This document shows positions 35,001 through 47,347 of a stretch of 64,000 nt of DNA, piece by piece. Each line of letters begins with the position of its first letter. Within the stretch, counting starts at the first letter, position 1. Below the pieces are notes generated by a model. The model did no database searches. It was not told where the DNA came from and saw nothing but the letters and a program-made list of their open reading frames with translations. Location: NCBI RefSeq assembly GCF_007655135.1, contig NC_045129.1, forward strand, positions 31,311,122-31,375,121. Direction: 5' to 3'. The position numbers were made by a program, and so were the translations under genes. The DNA is from Punica granatum (lineage: Eukaryota; Streptophyta; Magnoliopsida; Myrtales; Lythraceae).

Positions 35001-35795
35001 ATATGGCGGACACCAGCAGTCCTCATCGCTCTCTACATTACAGTATTCTTCATGATGGAGGGTGTTTATGTCAGTGCGGTTCTGACCAAGATCCAGGAGG
35101 GCGGGTGGATCCCCTTCGTGATATCAATCATCCTTGCCTTCATCATGTTCGGGTGGTTCTACGGGAGGCAGAGGAAGATAGAGTATGAGCTCACCAGCAA
35201 GATTGATCTCGAGAGACTCGGTGTCTTGTTATCTGATCCTTGCGTTAAGAGGGTCCCGGGCTTGTGCTTCTTCTACATGAACATCCACAATGGCTTAAAG
35301 CCGATCCTCGGGCACTACATCAAGAACATGAGGTCTCTCCACGAGGTCACGATCTTCACTACTCTCCAGTACTTATTGGTCCCGAAGGTAGCCTCGCATG
35401 AGAGGATCATAGTTAAGAAGCTCGGGCTCAAGGGGGTGTACAGTTGCGTGATCCAATACGGGTACGCAGACTCACTCAATCAGGAGGGGGAAGAAATTGT
35501 AGGCCAAGTCATGAGCTGCTTGCAAGCCCATTTGAGGAGTGTGTCAAGCTTCGAGTTGTCCTGTGACCCTCTGGAAGTCGAGCAGGAGAATTCCGAAATA
35601 GAAGAGGCAAAGCATCAAGGCGTGGTCCACATCCGAGGGAAGACCCAGTTCTACATGGGGCCTAATTGCGGGTGGTTCGATAAGATCTTGCTTCCGTTTT
35701 ATGAAGTCTTGCATAGCAACTGCAGATCAGCTCTCCCAACTCTTGGCATCCCGTCACAGGAGCAAATTGAAGTGGGAATGCTCTATGAGGCGTAA
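32004..35795 (+). CDS. KUP: KUP/HAK/KT family potassium transporter
   Basis: Proposed exons: 32004-32075, 32425-32647, 32738-32974, 33094-33147, 33763-34023, 34282-34334, 34418-34787, 34939-35795. All joins keep frame with GT-AG introns and give about 708 aa, near the family length. Exon 1 is the least certain; starting at ATG 32413 without it gives 688 aa. Family blocks in order: LAYQTLGVVFGSLVTSPLYV, GEGGTFALYSLLCR (across intron 2), IGDGTITPAISVLSA, LSLGGTVLCITGSEALFANL then GHF, PRVKVVHTSS, PEINYILM, RVPGLCFFY. About 12 membrane segments precede a ~200-residue cytosolic tail. The family moves K+ across plasma membrane or tonoplast, probably with H+. Odd points: the aspartate of the usual GVVYGD motif is serine and that of FADLGHF is asparagine. 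A KUP pseudogene lies 5 kb downstream. Confidence 0.93.
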
Positions 35796-36289
35796 ATAAC
35801 AGGCGTTGAAGTTTTGGAGCAAGAAGGTGTTTCGACCGTCTAAAGGTGGAAGAGGGAGTTATTATAAGAATTAGATAGACACAGGTTATTAGTAAGTACA
35901 TGGGAGCTAAAATCTTGTGAGTTCTAGTATATTCTGAGGGATTCCATGTAGGAACCAACACTTAGTAAGTGATAGTATTTTTCGGGTTCATGATGACTAT
36001 ATTCTGGTTGATGTGAGGTTGTCCTGATCTCAGATGTTTCTGTTGCCATATTATCAAGTCGATGCGTGCTTTCCAGAAATAGCAGTAATTGGGAAAAGCA
36101 AAGCAAGCGGGAACAGACCACTGAAAGGAAGATACAATGAACAAAGATGATTCATCCTTCTGGTCAGGATTGTGAAAGCGAAACCTGAAATCTAATACCG
36201 CGTATAGGGCATCCGCTTGGCAGTTAGGTCCGACATTTGGTCATCATTGAGATCAAACTAATGGCAGTAAATATCTTGGGACTAAGTCG
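35796..36289. other. 3' UTR and downstream flank of the KUP gene
   Basis: No other ORF of note. The first few hundred bases are presumably 3' UTR, with no clear single poly(A) signal. Confidence 0.4.
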
Positions 36290-37395
36290 ACGTTCGAGTA
36301 AAGATTAATTTCAGTCATCTAACTTAAAACGCCTTGTGATCTCACTTATAAAAGAAATTAAAGCAAAGCTGAGGAAGTGATGTGACGGGGAAAGGTTCCT
36401 TCTCCATTGGGGTTGTAGTGATCGTACCTTCCATGGGATATGCGGCGACCAACCCCTCCCAACTCATTTTGCTTCCATTTGAATATGCCATATAGACACC
36501 ACATGCTGCCATTTCCACATATTAATATATATTAACAATTATATTTTATTCATCAAATTCCTAGCTTAGAATAATCAATTGATTGTATCTTATTATATTT
36601 GAAGATCATAAGCACCTGTTCTTGATTCTGATGATAATTTATCGTGCGGCATCAGTATTATATCTGGAACCAATTCAAATTTCGATCACAACCATTAGAA
36701 GTCAATTGGACATCCGCAATTTAACTTTACACTCAGTTTTTCAGCAAAAACAAAACTTGAACTTTGTTTCTTTCATTGCATTTTGATGAAGTGAATAAAA
36801 CTATAATCTCTTTTGGGACGAACCAATTCAAAATTAAATCAAAACTATACCAATACGAATGCCACAAGACTCTTGAAGTGTGTGAATCAAATGGTCATCG
36901 ATCACTGGACACAAGGTAATTAAACATTTCGAGTCTAGGGGAAAAATTGAGAATCATTCGAGTTCTGTCGTGAAGAAATTATTAACCTCAACTCGAACTT
37001 TAAAGTTTGTACTTGTTCACTTGAATGCACAGGACATTGGCAAACAATCGGGGTTGCCCTCGGGCTTACGATGCTAGCCTTTTACATGTTCCAGGACTTT
37101 TGAATCTCTTATGTTTGGGCCAGTGTTCGACTTCGACCCACCGTAACAGATGGGGTTCATCATTGGCAATGCTGTCCTGAAGGAGTACAAGCACTCTCAG
37201 GTCGACAACTTGAGCCCTGCCCTCAACATCACCATTCTATGTTTTCGTACCATGGAGATACTGCCGGTGGGTTTACTTAAAAGCAGGGGTCTAAGGGGGC
37301 TTCGGTCTGACCCATGTGGTTCTGAGGGACAATGTGGGAGTCCAAAGTTTGAAGGCTCTAATGACCACGGGCTAGTCTGGGATGAATAATAGGAT
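36290..37395. repeat. 1.1-kb segment duplicated at 4617-5830 (copy 2)
   Basis: Direct-orientation partner of 4617-5830. It lacks the SINE present in copy 1. The 79-codon frame at 37150-37389 corresponds to the decayed coding-like end of copy 1, but indels break it between copies. No protein family recognised. Confidence 0.75.
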
Positions 37396-39261
37396 AGTTT
37401 TTGTAACGCACCCATTTTTATTTAACTCGGAATGTTATCTTTGTATCTTCTTGAAGATTTTGTTAATTACATTTTTTTATATAATAATTAATTTATATAA
37501 TTTTTATCGTGATTATAATTAGTTGTTTAGAACTGCATTGTCATGGGCATGTCAATGTCACGGATCATATATGTATTTTTATGCGATCAGTCACGATATT
37601 TTGAAATTAGATAGTGAGGTTTGAGTTGTGTAACCGAGATTAATAGGAGTTGGTAATTCCAGTGGTGTCCTGAGCCAATCGTAAGCCGAGCAGTAGGAAA
37701 TGGCTGACTAAAGCAGAGAGACTGCCAGTGTGGAGCCACCACTATGGTTGGGAGCTGGAAAGGAGCAAAATGGCGATCTGAGTTCTGGAGGTTTCGATGA
37801 TATTTTTATGATAATTACTAAACCCGTGCTATGATCCGGCTAGTTTAGTTTGTAGTTATTCACTGGGCATGAAGTTCAACTTCCAAATATATTATCTCAG
37901 TTGTTTTACAGATCAAAATGGCGGTAGATTCGTGAAATTTTATCGGGATTTTTACTCGTTCGATCGAATTTGTAATTTTTTTAATATTCCTAATTTGTAT
38001 GGAAATTCATATGTATTTATCAATTTTATTGCGTAAAATTTTCTGATTTGACAGTTTCTCCTCTTGAGGTATATGGTCATTACAGATCTTTCAGCAACAG
38101 GAGCTCTCACTTAGAGCAAGAGTTTCAAAAGAGCAATAATGGCACTCTCCTGAGTCTCCTGCGACAACAAAACATGTTGTCCACAACCATGCAAGGAGAT
38201 TCTAGAGGGGTCCCAAAGGATGTTTTACGGGGTAAGCCATCTTCTTGAAGATAGCCTACAACACACAAGTATCCTATGGAACCCATTTAGTGGCTAAATC
38301 GTGATCATCCTGCTCATATTCATGCATTCCCCAATCGGCCTAGTTCCATGGCGTGCTAACGTGCTCGCCCTCAAAGGAAAGCGAGTGTCTTAACCATTCC
38401 TATACACGAGCTTTTTTATGGAATTTGTCAGTCCTTAATCATTATCTTCTATAACTGGCATAAGTTGACTGTTCTACCCAGTCTTATGATCATACCACCT
38501 CTTGCAGGAGGTTTTCAATCATCGTTTGCTTCCCTCCTCCTAGCAGCCGAGAAGCCTAGGTTGTGGCAAGGCGAAGACAAAGGATGGCTGAAAATTGATA
38601 TCTCGATATAATCCAAGGATAGGTCGAGGAAGAGTATTGTACTTCATGACAAATTCCAATGAGTCAAGTTTACAAATTCTAGCTTCCTTTATGTCTCCAA
38701 ACTATGAGGAACTGCTTTCCCTTCTAGAGGTACCTGGCCGAGGCCAGCAAATGCATTATAGGAATCTTAGAATTTATTATGCTTCCACAAACACCCCCAA
38801 GATTGATCAGTCTGAAGGAATTTTTGGCTTGTGTATTTTCCGAGTTTTCCATTGTTCGTTTGTCCGAAACTTAGAAAAAGCAATGGAAATCATTTTCAGC
38901 AATATATATAATTGCTCAAGAAATGACGAGACGTTTAATTTCGGTGCCATCCTATGCTCGCTATTCCCACACTTCCGCTGCTATTGTTGCTGGCTGGAGC
39001 TCCAGCAAGGTCACCAGCAACCATCAACAGCGCAACAAAATCGGTTAGGTTTCCAAAGAGCCCTTGTCAGTGGTGGATCTGAGTTGACCTACAGGAGCTC
39101 CAGCGAGGTCATCCATTCAGAGCTCCCGCCATGCTACCAATCGCATCGGCAGATTGGTCAAAGTTTTGATCTTGATGCTTTTAGCCCTGTTCACACATGA
39201 GATAATTGCTTTTCCAGTATAATATCAATCATACGAACATCTTCCCGTTTGTTTTCAGGGT
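37396..39261. other. Intergenic between KUP gene and KUP pseudogene; one exon-like fragment
   Basis: After a plausible splice acceptor (TCTGATTTGACAG at 38041-38053) a frame runs open to a stop at 38246-38248 and reads like protein (SPLEVYGHYRSFSNRSSHLE, then LLSLLRQQNMLSTTMQGDSR). I do not recognise it. A 201-codon frame at 38595-39200 opens at a TTG and shows no domain. The rest is unassigned. Confidence 0.35.
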
Positions 39262-39428
39262 TATAATCACAAAAATTTTAACTTTAACTTTAACTCAACC
39301 CACTACACAACAAAAATACACATTTTCCAAGTCAACTTTAACTTTAACTCAACACACTATACAACATTTGTCCTTTTTCACAATCAAAATCAAAATTACT
39401 TTAACTCTGAAACCAAACGCCTCAGAAT
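39262..39428. mobile_element. Tourist-like MITE of the TTTAACTTTAACT family
   Basis: TTTTAACTTTAACTTTAACT, CACTACACAACAAAAATACA, TTTGTCCTTTTTCACAATCA and a final CTCTGAAACCAAACGCC, matching 54680-54976 in order with internal deletions. Confidence 0.65.
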
Positions 39429-40278
39429 TGTTTGCACGAAAATGTTTTTTCTTTTCAAATATGTCATTTAGCTCAGGAAAACCACATCAATTGTGGATTA
39501 ACAACAGACGAGAGTGAAATTGATCCGGACAGGGCTTATAATTGAGCAATAATTCAAGGTGGTTGTGTTTCCTTGTCAGGTTAGTATTAGTTAGTAGTAT
39601 TGAATCACTGTATTGAGAAGCACAAATCGACTGGAGTCATCCATTATTTGATGAATCCGGACCTCGACCGGTATTCTACACTACTTGGTTGAGACTTTTC
39701 TGCCCATTGTTCTGTCTAGAAGAAGCCTCTCTCAAGGTCACAGTTTGTCAAATATCAAAAGGCCAAGCCTCGGGCAGACTTCATTGTTGATAAAGGCCTG
39801 AGAGAATGTCTACTTATCAAGTCCAATATCATTCAATCCAATCACAATCAGCATCTCTAGCACTGCCCCTTTAGTTTTCGGCCCAATATGATTTTCATAT
39901 CAACCTCCAAACCATTTTAGTTTGGAGTTTACCATTGTTCATCACAACATAAGAAGGCGTTTCTTCATTAATGAATCCTATATGGCTCTTATTTTAGACT
40001 AATCTGAGAGAGTTTACGAAATCTGGAAATAGTACAAGATTTTAGCTTCATTATAAATTATTGGTTGAGTGGCTTTTGATTTATCCTGACAAAAAAGGGT
40101 TTTACTCCTAGCCCAGGAAAGTTATCATGCGTAGTAAATTTTGATATTGCAGGTTGTAAATTTTGCTATTGCGCGTTGTAAATTGAACGCATTCTACTTT
40201 CCCCGAAGATGAGGAAATAGATATTATTGGAAATGGAATCAATTAGCCAGATATGGCTTTTACTGATGGTTATCTTGC

Positions 40279-40287
40279 CTATAAATG
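40279..40287 (+). promoter_or_regulatory. TATA-like box of the KUP pseudogene
   Basis: CTATAAATG about 140 bp before the pseudogene's first ATG (40425), in a spacing suitable for a plant core promoter. Confidence 0.45.
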
Positions 40288-40424
40288 CCGATCCCGGGTC
40301 CATGATCCTCATCATATTCCACACTCTTCTGTTCCTTTCGTTATAGGAAAGAGCAAGTTTGAGGAGTAGAGAGGGGATAAATCTCTCCGATCTTCCTTCT
40401 GTAACCCTCTCATTCGGCACGGAA

Positions 40425-40961
40425 ATGTCTGGAGATGATCGAATCCAAGAAGAGAGCTTGGAGAGAGTTCCGACGGAAGGACACATTGAATTGTGAAGGC
40501 AGAAGCTGAGGAGGTGCGACTCTCTTGACATCGAATCCGCCAATGTCTCGAGTCACCATGTTCATGGCTCCAAGCAGGTGTGCTCTTGATCTTTCAATCC
40601 TACCTAATATGATCATGCTGTAAATCGTCATAAATTCACCATCGCCGTGCCATAGGTCTTCATCAATTCGTCATGGGTCACAATAGCCCGTCTGTTATAG
40701 CTTAGTTTCGACTAAACCTTCTAGGTACATAACGTGATGATAAGTGTTGACATCGGGATGCTTTTACTCATCAACTGATTATGTACGTAGGATGCTGGAG
40801 AATGGCCGGTGATACTGCAATTAGCGTTTCAGAGCATTGTGATCGTGTACAGTGACACAGAGACGTCGCCTTTGTATGTGTACTTGAGCACCTTTACCAA
40901 GGGGATTTAAACACGACAACGGCATTTTGGGTGTCCTCTCCCTCATTTGCTACACTATTGC
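40425..40961 (+). pseudogene. KUP potassium transporter pseudogene, 5' part
   Basis: Exon 1 (40425-40577) has an in-frame TGA at codon 24, then LRRCDSLDIESANVSSHHVH and GSKQ before a GT donor, typical of the N-terminus of longer KUP proteins. Intron 40578-40790 ends GTACGTAG. Exon 2 (from 40791) reads WPVILQLAFQSIVIVYSDT and TSPLYVYLSTFTKGI, the first membrane block of the family. It hits TAA at 40908-40910, after which a one-base frame shift restores family sequence (DNGILGVLSLICYTI). The copia element at 40962 then splits the exon; it resumes at 49071. Because this start differs from that of the KUP gene at 32004, it may be a different subfamily or an old tandem copy. Confidence 0.88.
40957..40961. 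repeat. Target-site duplication, left copy (ATTGC)
   Basis: Identical to 49066-49070 at the other end of the copia element. Confidence 0.95.
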
Positions 40962-42677
40962 TGTTGGGAATTGGTGTATGTCCTAGAGACAATCTATTAT
41001 CAGTTCTGTAATATGATATATATTTCATTATAAAACGAGGCATTTCTGTTATTGTGTAGATTGCGCTAAATATGATTTTACACAATAATGTCCTTGGAAT
41101 AGTATGTTCAATAGGTATCAAGTATGACTTGATTGTGAGATCCTATAATTACCGAACATTATTCCTAAATGTCCATAGTCAAAGTATTATCGTTAATTAG
41201 GACAACGATAATACGATTAGACTAGTGTGGGTGTTGATTGATGACCAAGTCTCACAGGTCATGGATATGGAGATATCAAATCACACCACATGTATACATT
41301 AAGAGTAATGTGTATTGGACTGACCCGCCATGAGATTGCTACATGGGTTGTTACGTGACTGTCATTATCATATCTCAAAGTGACTATGGTGTAATGGTCC
41401 TTTGACTTGAGGTCACCATGAATTCCTACATGTAATGTCATATACTTTGATACTGTCAAACACCACCGTAACAGACTGGTTATAAAGACAGTTATTGGGT
41501 ATATCACAGAGCATGGAGAGGAATGTGAGTGACCAAGATAGGATTTGTCCCTCCTACGAAACGGGAGCGATATCTCACGGCCACTTGGTATTTAAGTCTA
41601 AAAGTGTATGCATACCCAAACGAGTCGATATAATGATATCGAGCTCATTTGTTCTGATAGACTTAACCGGTAAACCAAGAAAGAGAGATATTGAGCCATA
41701 CAAGGATGTCATCGACCATGCCTTGGGCTCAATAGAGATATAGAGGACAATGGATTATATTACACGGTAATATAGGTCACGAGGTTCGTCGAGAAATTGA
41801 CTTTCCGATTACTTGAGTAACAGTGATGCATTGATAGATGCCGCTCACTGTTTATAATATTGAAATAGAGATTTCGATATTACTGTCAACGTAATTGGGA
41901 ACCTACAGGGTCACACACTACGACTAAATTGACGAGATATTTTGAAACAATAAAATCGTCTAATTGAGATTAGATGATTTATGGTATGACCGATTAATCG
42001 GATATTTAATGAGATTAAATTTGTCGATTAATTAGACTCGATTTATTAGATTAAATGGACCATATTGATGCACGATTAAAACGAGACACATGGACCAATT
42101 ATTTTATAGCCACTTAACATAATTGTATGGCTTACATGTGGCTATCCACATGTCATGTGGAAACCCAAAATTGGGCAATCCCACATCCGTAGGGGAAACA
42201 AAATTGTCCCATTCATATGCTTATATATATGTAGATATGTATGGCTGTGAAAAGTAGAAAAGAAAAAAAGAAAAGAAATATAAAACACACATATATGTAT
42301 ATATATATATGTGTTGATACATATATGTGTACATGCATATGTGTGTATGCTTTATATATGTGAGCATATATATAAATAATTTGAATTGAATTGTTCAATT
42401 CAAATTAGGTCCATTAGTCTGAAAATTTCGGATATCGCATCGGTGTTTCTTTCGAGTGTTGGCCGCTAGCACCGCCGATCTCGAAAACTCGTCGACAAAG
42501 TCGGTGTGGATTCCAGTAGAGGCGTCACGCGTGGGATGCTCGGTCGATAATTTTAAATATTCCATGTACGCTTTTATTTACTCTTATTCTTCTAGTAGGT
42601 CTTGGAATTAGTTTCACGGGTAGGAAATTTTGAATTTCTGTTCCTTTTACGCTTCCGTAGATCCTGTGAAACTAGCA
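40962..42677 (+). repeat. 5' LTR of the copia element
   Basis: 1,716 bp, TGTTGGGAATTGGTG to GTGAAACTAGCA. It contains a TATATATATG region near 42223 and 42298 and a CGCGTGGGATGCTCGGTCG segment near its end. Confidence 0.96.
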
Positions 42678-42679
42678 AT

Positions 42680-42690
42680 TGGTATTAGAG
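42680..42690 (+). promoter_or_regulatory. Primer-binding site
   Basis: TGGTATTAGAG two bases after the 5' LTR, one mismatch from the standard TGGTATCAGAG that pairs with initiator tRNA-Met. Confidence 0.85.
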
Positions 42691-43379
42691 ACTAGCTAGT
42701 TAGAATCTGAGTAGATAATAGCATAAAATATGATTTTATGCTTGGTACTGGTATGATTATGTTTTATATTTGCGGTGTATGACTGTTAGACATGGACTAT
42801 GTCCTAGTTGTGTTAGTATAATAGTTATACGTGTGGACTATTATGTAATGGTTACATAATAGTGTATGGTGAGATCGATTAAATGTTAATAAAATCCCTC
42901 AAAATATTAAGTCCATATCCTTCCACCGTGTAACGCTCGTCAAGACCAAGATCGATGAGTGCGTAGACCTTGCCCTCGCAGGATACCCTCATCTATCCTA
43001 GTAAAACGTTGTGTTTACCAGTGGGTCGGACTTAACTGAGCAAGCCTAATAGGATTAGGAGTTCAGAGGCATGTAGTTGGGCATCGATCTATAAGATAGA
43101 TTTGAATAAGGAGTTATTCACTCAACTAATCAAGAGTTGCATGTGATGCAATTGGGAAAGTGAGTTCCCTACCTAAATAGCCAGTTTTGGGTGAATCAGC
43201 CCTCGCTGACTCAGAGCTTGGTGAGATATGGATCTTGAACTACTATGGGAATGATATTCTCTGAATCAATGTTCAGGGTCATTGATTTGATATAAATAGT
43301 GGGAGCAATATTTATAAAAGTCATCATTAAATATTGTAGTGTCATAATACTTATTTTGCATATTTCTGTGGTAGTTACC
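42691..43379 (+). other. Untranslated leader of the copia element
   Basis: About 690 bp between primer-binding site and gag start, without a long ORF. It probably holds packaging and dimerisation signals, which I cannot pinpoint. Confidence 0.5.
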
Positions 43380-46300
43380 ATGGTAGTGAGCACTTCTAGT
43401 ATTTTTTGTTTGCGATCCGTCCTTAATAAGGACAAACTGTCAGGGAATAATTTCCTTGGTTGGTATCGAAACTTGAGAATTGTTCTCACCCAAGAAAAGA
43501 AGCTATATGTCTTAGAGCAACCTCTTCTTGAGCCACCACCTGACGATGCCCCCCAAGCTGAGAAAGATGCTTATAGTAAGCATCATGATGATGCCGTAAA
43601 CGTCGGATGTCTCATGTTAGTCACCATGGACTCAGAGCTTCAGAAGCAACACGAGAACATGATGGCGTACGATATGATCGTGCATCTCAGGCAACTATAT
43701 CAAGAGTAGGCCCGACATGAGAGATTCGAGATCTCTAAAGCACTTTTTCAAGCAAGGTTGACTGAGGGTAGCCCGGTGGGTCTTCATGTACTCAAGATGA
43801 TTGGGTACGTCGAGATTCTGGGAAGACTGGGATTTCCTCTGGGTCAAGAGTTGGTCACAGATTTAGTCCTACAGTCGCTGCCCAGCAGTTATAGTCAGTT
43901 CATTATGAGCTATAATATGAATGACTACAATAAACCATTGCCTGAATTGCTTAACATGTTGAGAACAGCTGAGCATGATATCAGCAAGGGGATGTCCGTT
44001 CTAATGGTCCAAGGGACCAAAAGAAAGTGCAAGGGCAAGAGTAAAGGCAAGAAGGCTAAATGTGCATCCAACTTTGACTTGGGTGCGTTGAAGCCTAAAG
44101 CCAAGGTGGCGAAGAATGATTACTGCTTCCATTGTGGCAACACTGGACATTGGAAGCGGAATTGTAAGGTATACCTGGAGGAGTTGAAGAAGAAGAAGGG
44201 AAGTGAGACTTCCACTTCAGGTATCCATGTTATAGAGATCAATGTATCTACTACTTCTACATCTTGGGTATTAGATACCGGGTGTGGTGCTCATATTTGT
44301 GGAAATATACAGGACCTAAAGGACAATAGATCGTTGGCAAAGGGAGAGGTGGACCTACGAGTTGGAAATGGAGCAAGAGTTGTTACATTAACTGTAAGGA
44401 CTTATCACCTAGTTTTGCCTACTGGGCTAGTATTAGATCTTAACGACTGTTATTATGTACCTACTATTAGTAGAAACATAATATCTGTTTCTTGTTTGGA
44501 CAAGAAGGGATTTTGTTTCACTATCAAGAACAAGTGTTGTTCTATGTACATGAATGATGTATATTATGGCAGTGAACATTTAAGTAATGGTCTGTATGTT
44601 CTTGATCTAGATACGCCTATTTATAATGTGGAAACCAAACGGCTCAAATCTAATGATTCGAACCCGACTTACCTCTGGCATTGTCGTTTAGGCCATATTA
44701 GCGAGAATCGCATCTCTAGACTCCATAAGGATGGATTACTGGACTCGTTTGATTTAGAATCGATCGAGACATGCGAACCTTGCTTAATGGGGAAAATGAC
44801 TAAGGCCCCTTTTACCGGAAAAGGTGAGCGAGCTAGTGATCATCTAGCTTTCATACATACTGATGTATGTGGACCAGTGAACAAGCTTGCTAGAGGTGGG
44901 TATCTCTACTTCATTACATTTACTGATGATTTCAGTAGATTTGGATATGTGTATTTGATGAAACACAAATCTGAATCCTTTGAAAAGTTCAAAGAATTTA
45001 AGAATGAAGTGGAGAATCAGTTGGGTAAGAGCATTAAAGTTCTTTGATCAGATCGAGGAGGTGAATATTTGAGCTATGAGTTCGCTGACTATCTTAAACA
45101 GTGTGGGATTTTATCTCAACTGACTCCACCTGGAACACCACAGTGGAATGGTGTAGCTGAAAGGAGGAATCGAACTTTATTAGATATGGTTCGATCTTTG
45201 ATGATTCATGCAAACTTACCTGACTCCTTCTGGGGATATGCTCTACAGACAGCTGCTCTCATATTAAACAATGCTCCGTCGAAGTCAGTTGAAAGGACAC
45301 CATATGAGATGTGGTATGGGAAGCGTCCCAAGATGTCTTTTCTAAAGATATGGGGTTGCGAAGCTTATGTGAAGAGATTGTCTTCGGATAAGCTTGGCCC
45401 TAAATCGGACAAATGTTACTTTGTGGGGTATCCTAAGGAAACTCGAGGATACTATTTCTATAATCCCATCGAGGGCAAAGTGTTTGTCGCTCGAACTGCG
45501 GTATTCCTTGAGAAAGAGTTTCTCTCCAAAGGAACTAGTGGGAGGAAATTAGAACTTGGGGAAGTTCTACCACAAAATCACATTGACCAATCGACGGGTG
45601 ATGTTGCAGAACAAGTACCACAAGGTGTTGTGGCACAATCTTCTGCACCGGTGACACAGGAGCCTCGTAGGTCTAGTAGGATACATCATGAGCCCGAGAG
45701 ATATGGATTTCTCGTGACTCAAGATAATGACGTATTGCTCATAGATAATGATGAGCCTATAACCTATGCGGAAGCCGTAATAGGCTCTGACTCTGAAAAA
45801 TGGCTGGAGGCCATGAGATCTGAGATGGAGTCCATGTACACTAACCAAGTATGGACTTTGGTTGATCCACCTGAAGGGGCAAAACCCATTGGGTGTAAGT
45901 GGGTCTTCAAGAAGAAGACTGACATGGACGGTAATTTGATTACCTTTAAGGGCCGACTTGTCGCAAAAGGTTTCAGACAAGTTCATGGTGTTGACTATGA
46001 CGAAACTTTTTCCCCGGTGGCTATGCTTAAATCCATCAGGATCTTGCTTGCAATTGCAGCTTATTATGATTATGAGATCTGGCAAATGGATGTCAAAACT
46101 GCTTTCCTGAACGGGAAGCTCCTCGAGGATGTGTATATGACACAACCTGAGGGTTTTGTCGATCCACAAAGTGCCAGAAAGGTTTGTAAGCTACAACGGT
46201 CTATTTATGGGCTGAAGCAAGCTTCTAGGAGCTGGAATCTTCGTTTTGATGATGCAATCAAAGAGTTTGGTTTCATCAAGAATGAAGATGAACCCTGTGT

Positions 46301-47333
46301 TTACAAGAAGGTCAGTAGGAGCATTGTAATCTTCCTGGTGTTATATGTAGATGACATACTTCTGATAGGAAATGACATTCCTTCCCTACAGTCTGTAAAG
46401 ACTTGGTTGGGAAGGTATTTCTCTATGAAGGACTTAGGCGAAGCTACCTACGTGCTAGGTATTAGGATCTATAGAGATAGATCCAGGAGACTGCTTGACC
46501 TAAGTCAGAGTGCATACATAGATAAAGTGCTTCGGCGTTTTAGCATGCAGGATTCTAAGAAAGGGTCGCTGCCTATGTTACATGGCATAAGCCTTTCGAA
46601 GGCTCAGAGTCCTTCTACTCGAGAGGAGAGGGACCGCATGGATAGGATTCCATATGCGTCGGCTATTGGATCCATCATGTATGCTATGTTATGCACTCGA
46701 TCCGATGTCTCGTACGCTTTGAGTATGACGAGTCGATACCAATCAGATCCAGGTGAGAGACACTGGATCGCAGTAAAGAACATCCTTAAGTACTTACGAA
46801 GGACTAAGGAGATGTTTTTGGTATATGGAGGCGAAGAAGAGCTCGTTGTAAGAGGTTACACCGATGCTAGCTTCCAGACCGATAAGGACGACAGTAGATC
46901 GCAGTCAGGGTATGTGTTCTGCCTAAATGGAGGTGCTGTGAGTTGGAAGAGTTCCAAACAGGAGACAGTAGCCGACTCTACCACAGAGGCCGAGTATATT
47001 GCCGCCTCTAACGCTGCAAAAGAGGTCGTTTGGATCAAGAAGTTCGTGACAGAACTTGTTGTGGTTCCTAGCATTGCAGACCCAGTGGATCTCTATTGTG
47101 ACAACAATGGAGCCATTGAGCAAGCTACGGAACTCAGGTCTCACCAGCGATCCAAACATATACTCAAGCGCTTCCATCTCATTCGCGAGATCATCGACAG
47201 AGGAGATGTGAAGATATGCAGAATACCAACAGATGAGAATCTCGCAGATCCACTTACGAAACCTCTTGTGCAGCGCAAGCACGAGGCTCACACTAGATCT
47301 ATTGGCATTAGACAGATGCTAGATTGGCTCTAG
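43380..47333 (+). pseudogene. Copia gag-pol polyprotein with two in-frame stops
   Basis: One reading frame from ATG 43380 to TAG 47331-47333, about 1,317 codons, interrupted by TAG at 43707-43709 (gag) and TGA at 45045-45047 (integrase). No frameshift was seen. Landmarks: gag zinc knuckle CFHCGNTGHWKRNC (44124-44165); protease DTG (44274-44282); integrase HHCC region (about 44670-44800); integrase catalytic Asp at 44862, Asp at 45051 and Glu at 45159, giving DD(35)E; reverse transcriptase with WQMDVKTAFLNG and YVDD (46344-46355); RNase H with YTDASF, STTEAEY and DNNGA (about 46850-47270). Each stop is one C-to-T step from a sense codon. All catalytic residues I can see are kept, so loss of function is recent and limited to these stops. 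Confidence 0.95.
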
Positions 47334-47334
47334 T

Positions 47335-47347
47335 GCAAGTGAGAGAT
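47335..47347 (+). promoter_or_regulatory. Polypurine tract of the copia element
   Basis: GCAAGTGAGAGAT immediately before the 3' LTR and 14 bases after the stop codon of the polyprotein. Confidence 0.75.

Noticed and set aside
38595..39200. 201-codon frame
   Set aside because: Starts at TTG, no domain; may be mostly chance plus repeat sequence.
45567..46169. 200-codon - strand frame inside the copia polyprotein
   Set aside because: Shadow of the conserved sense frame.
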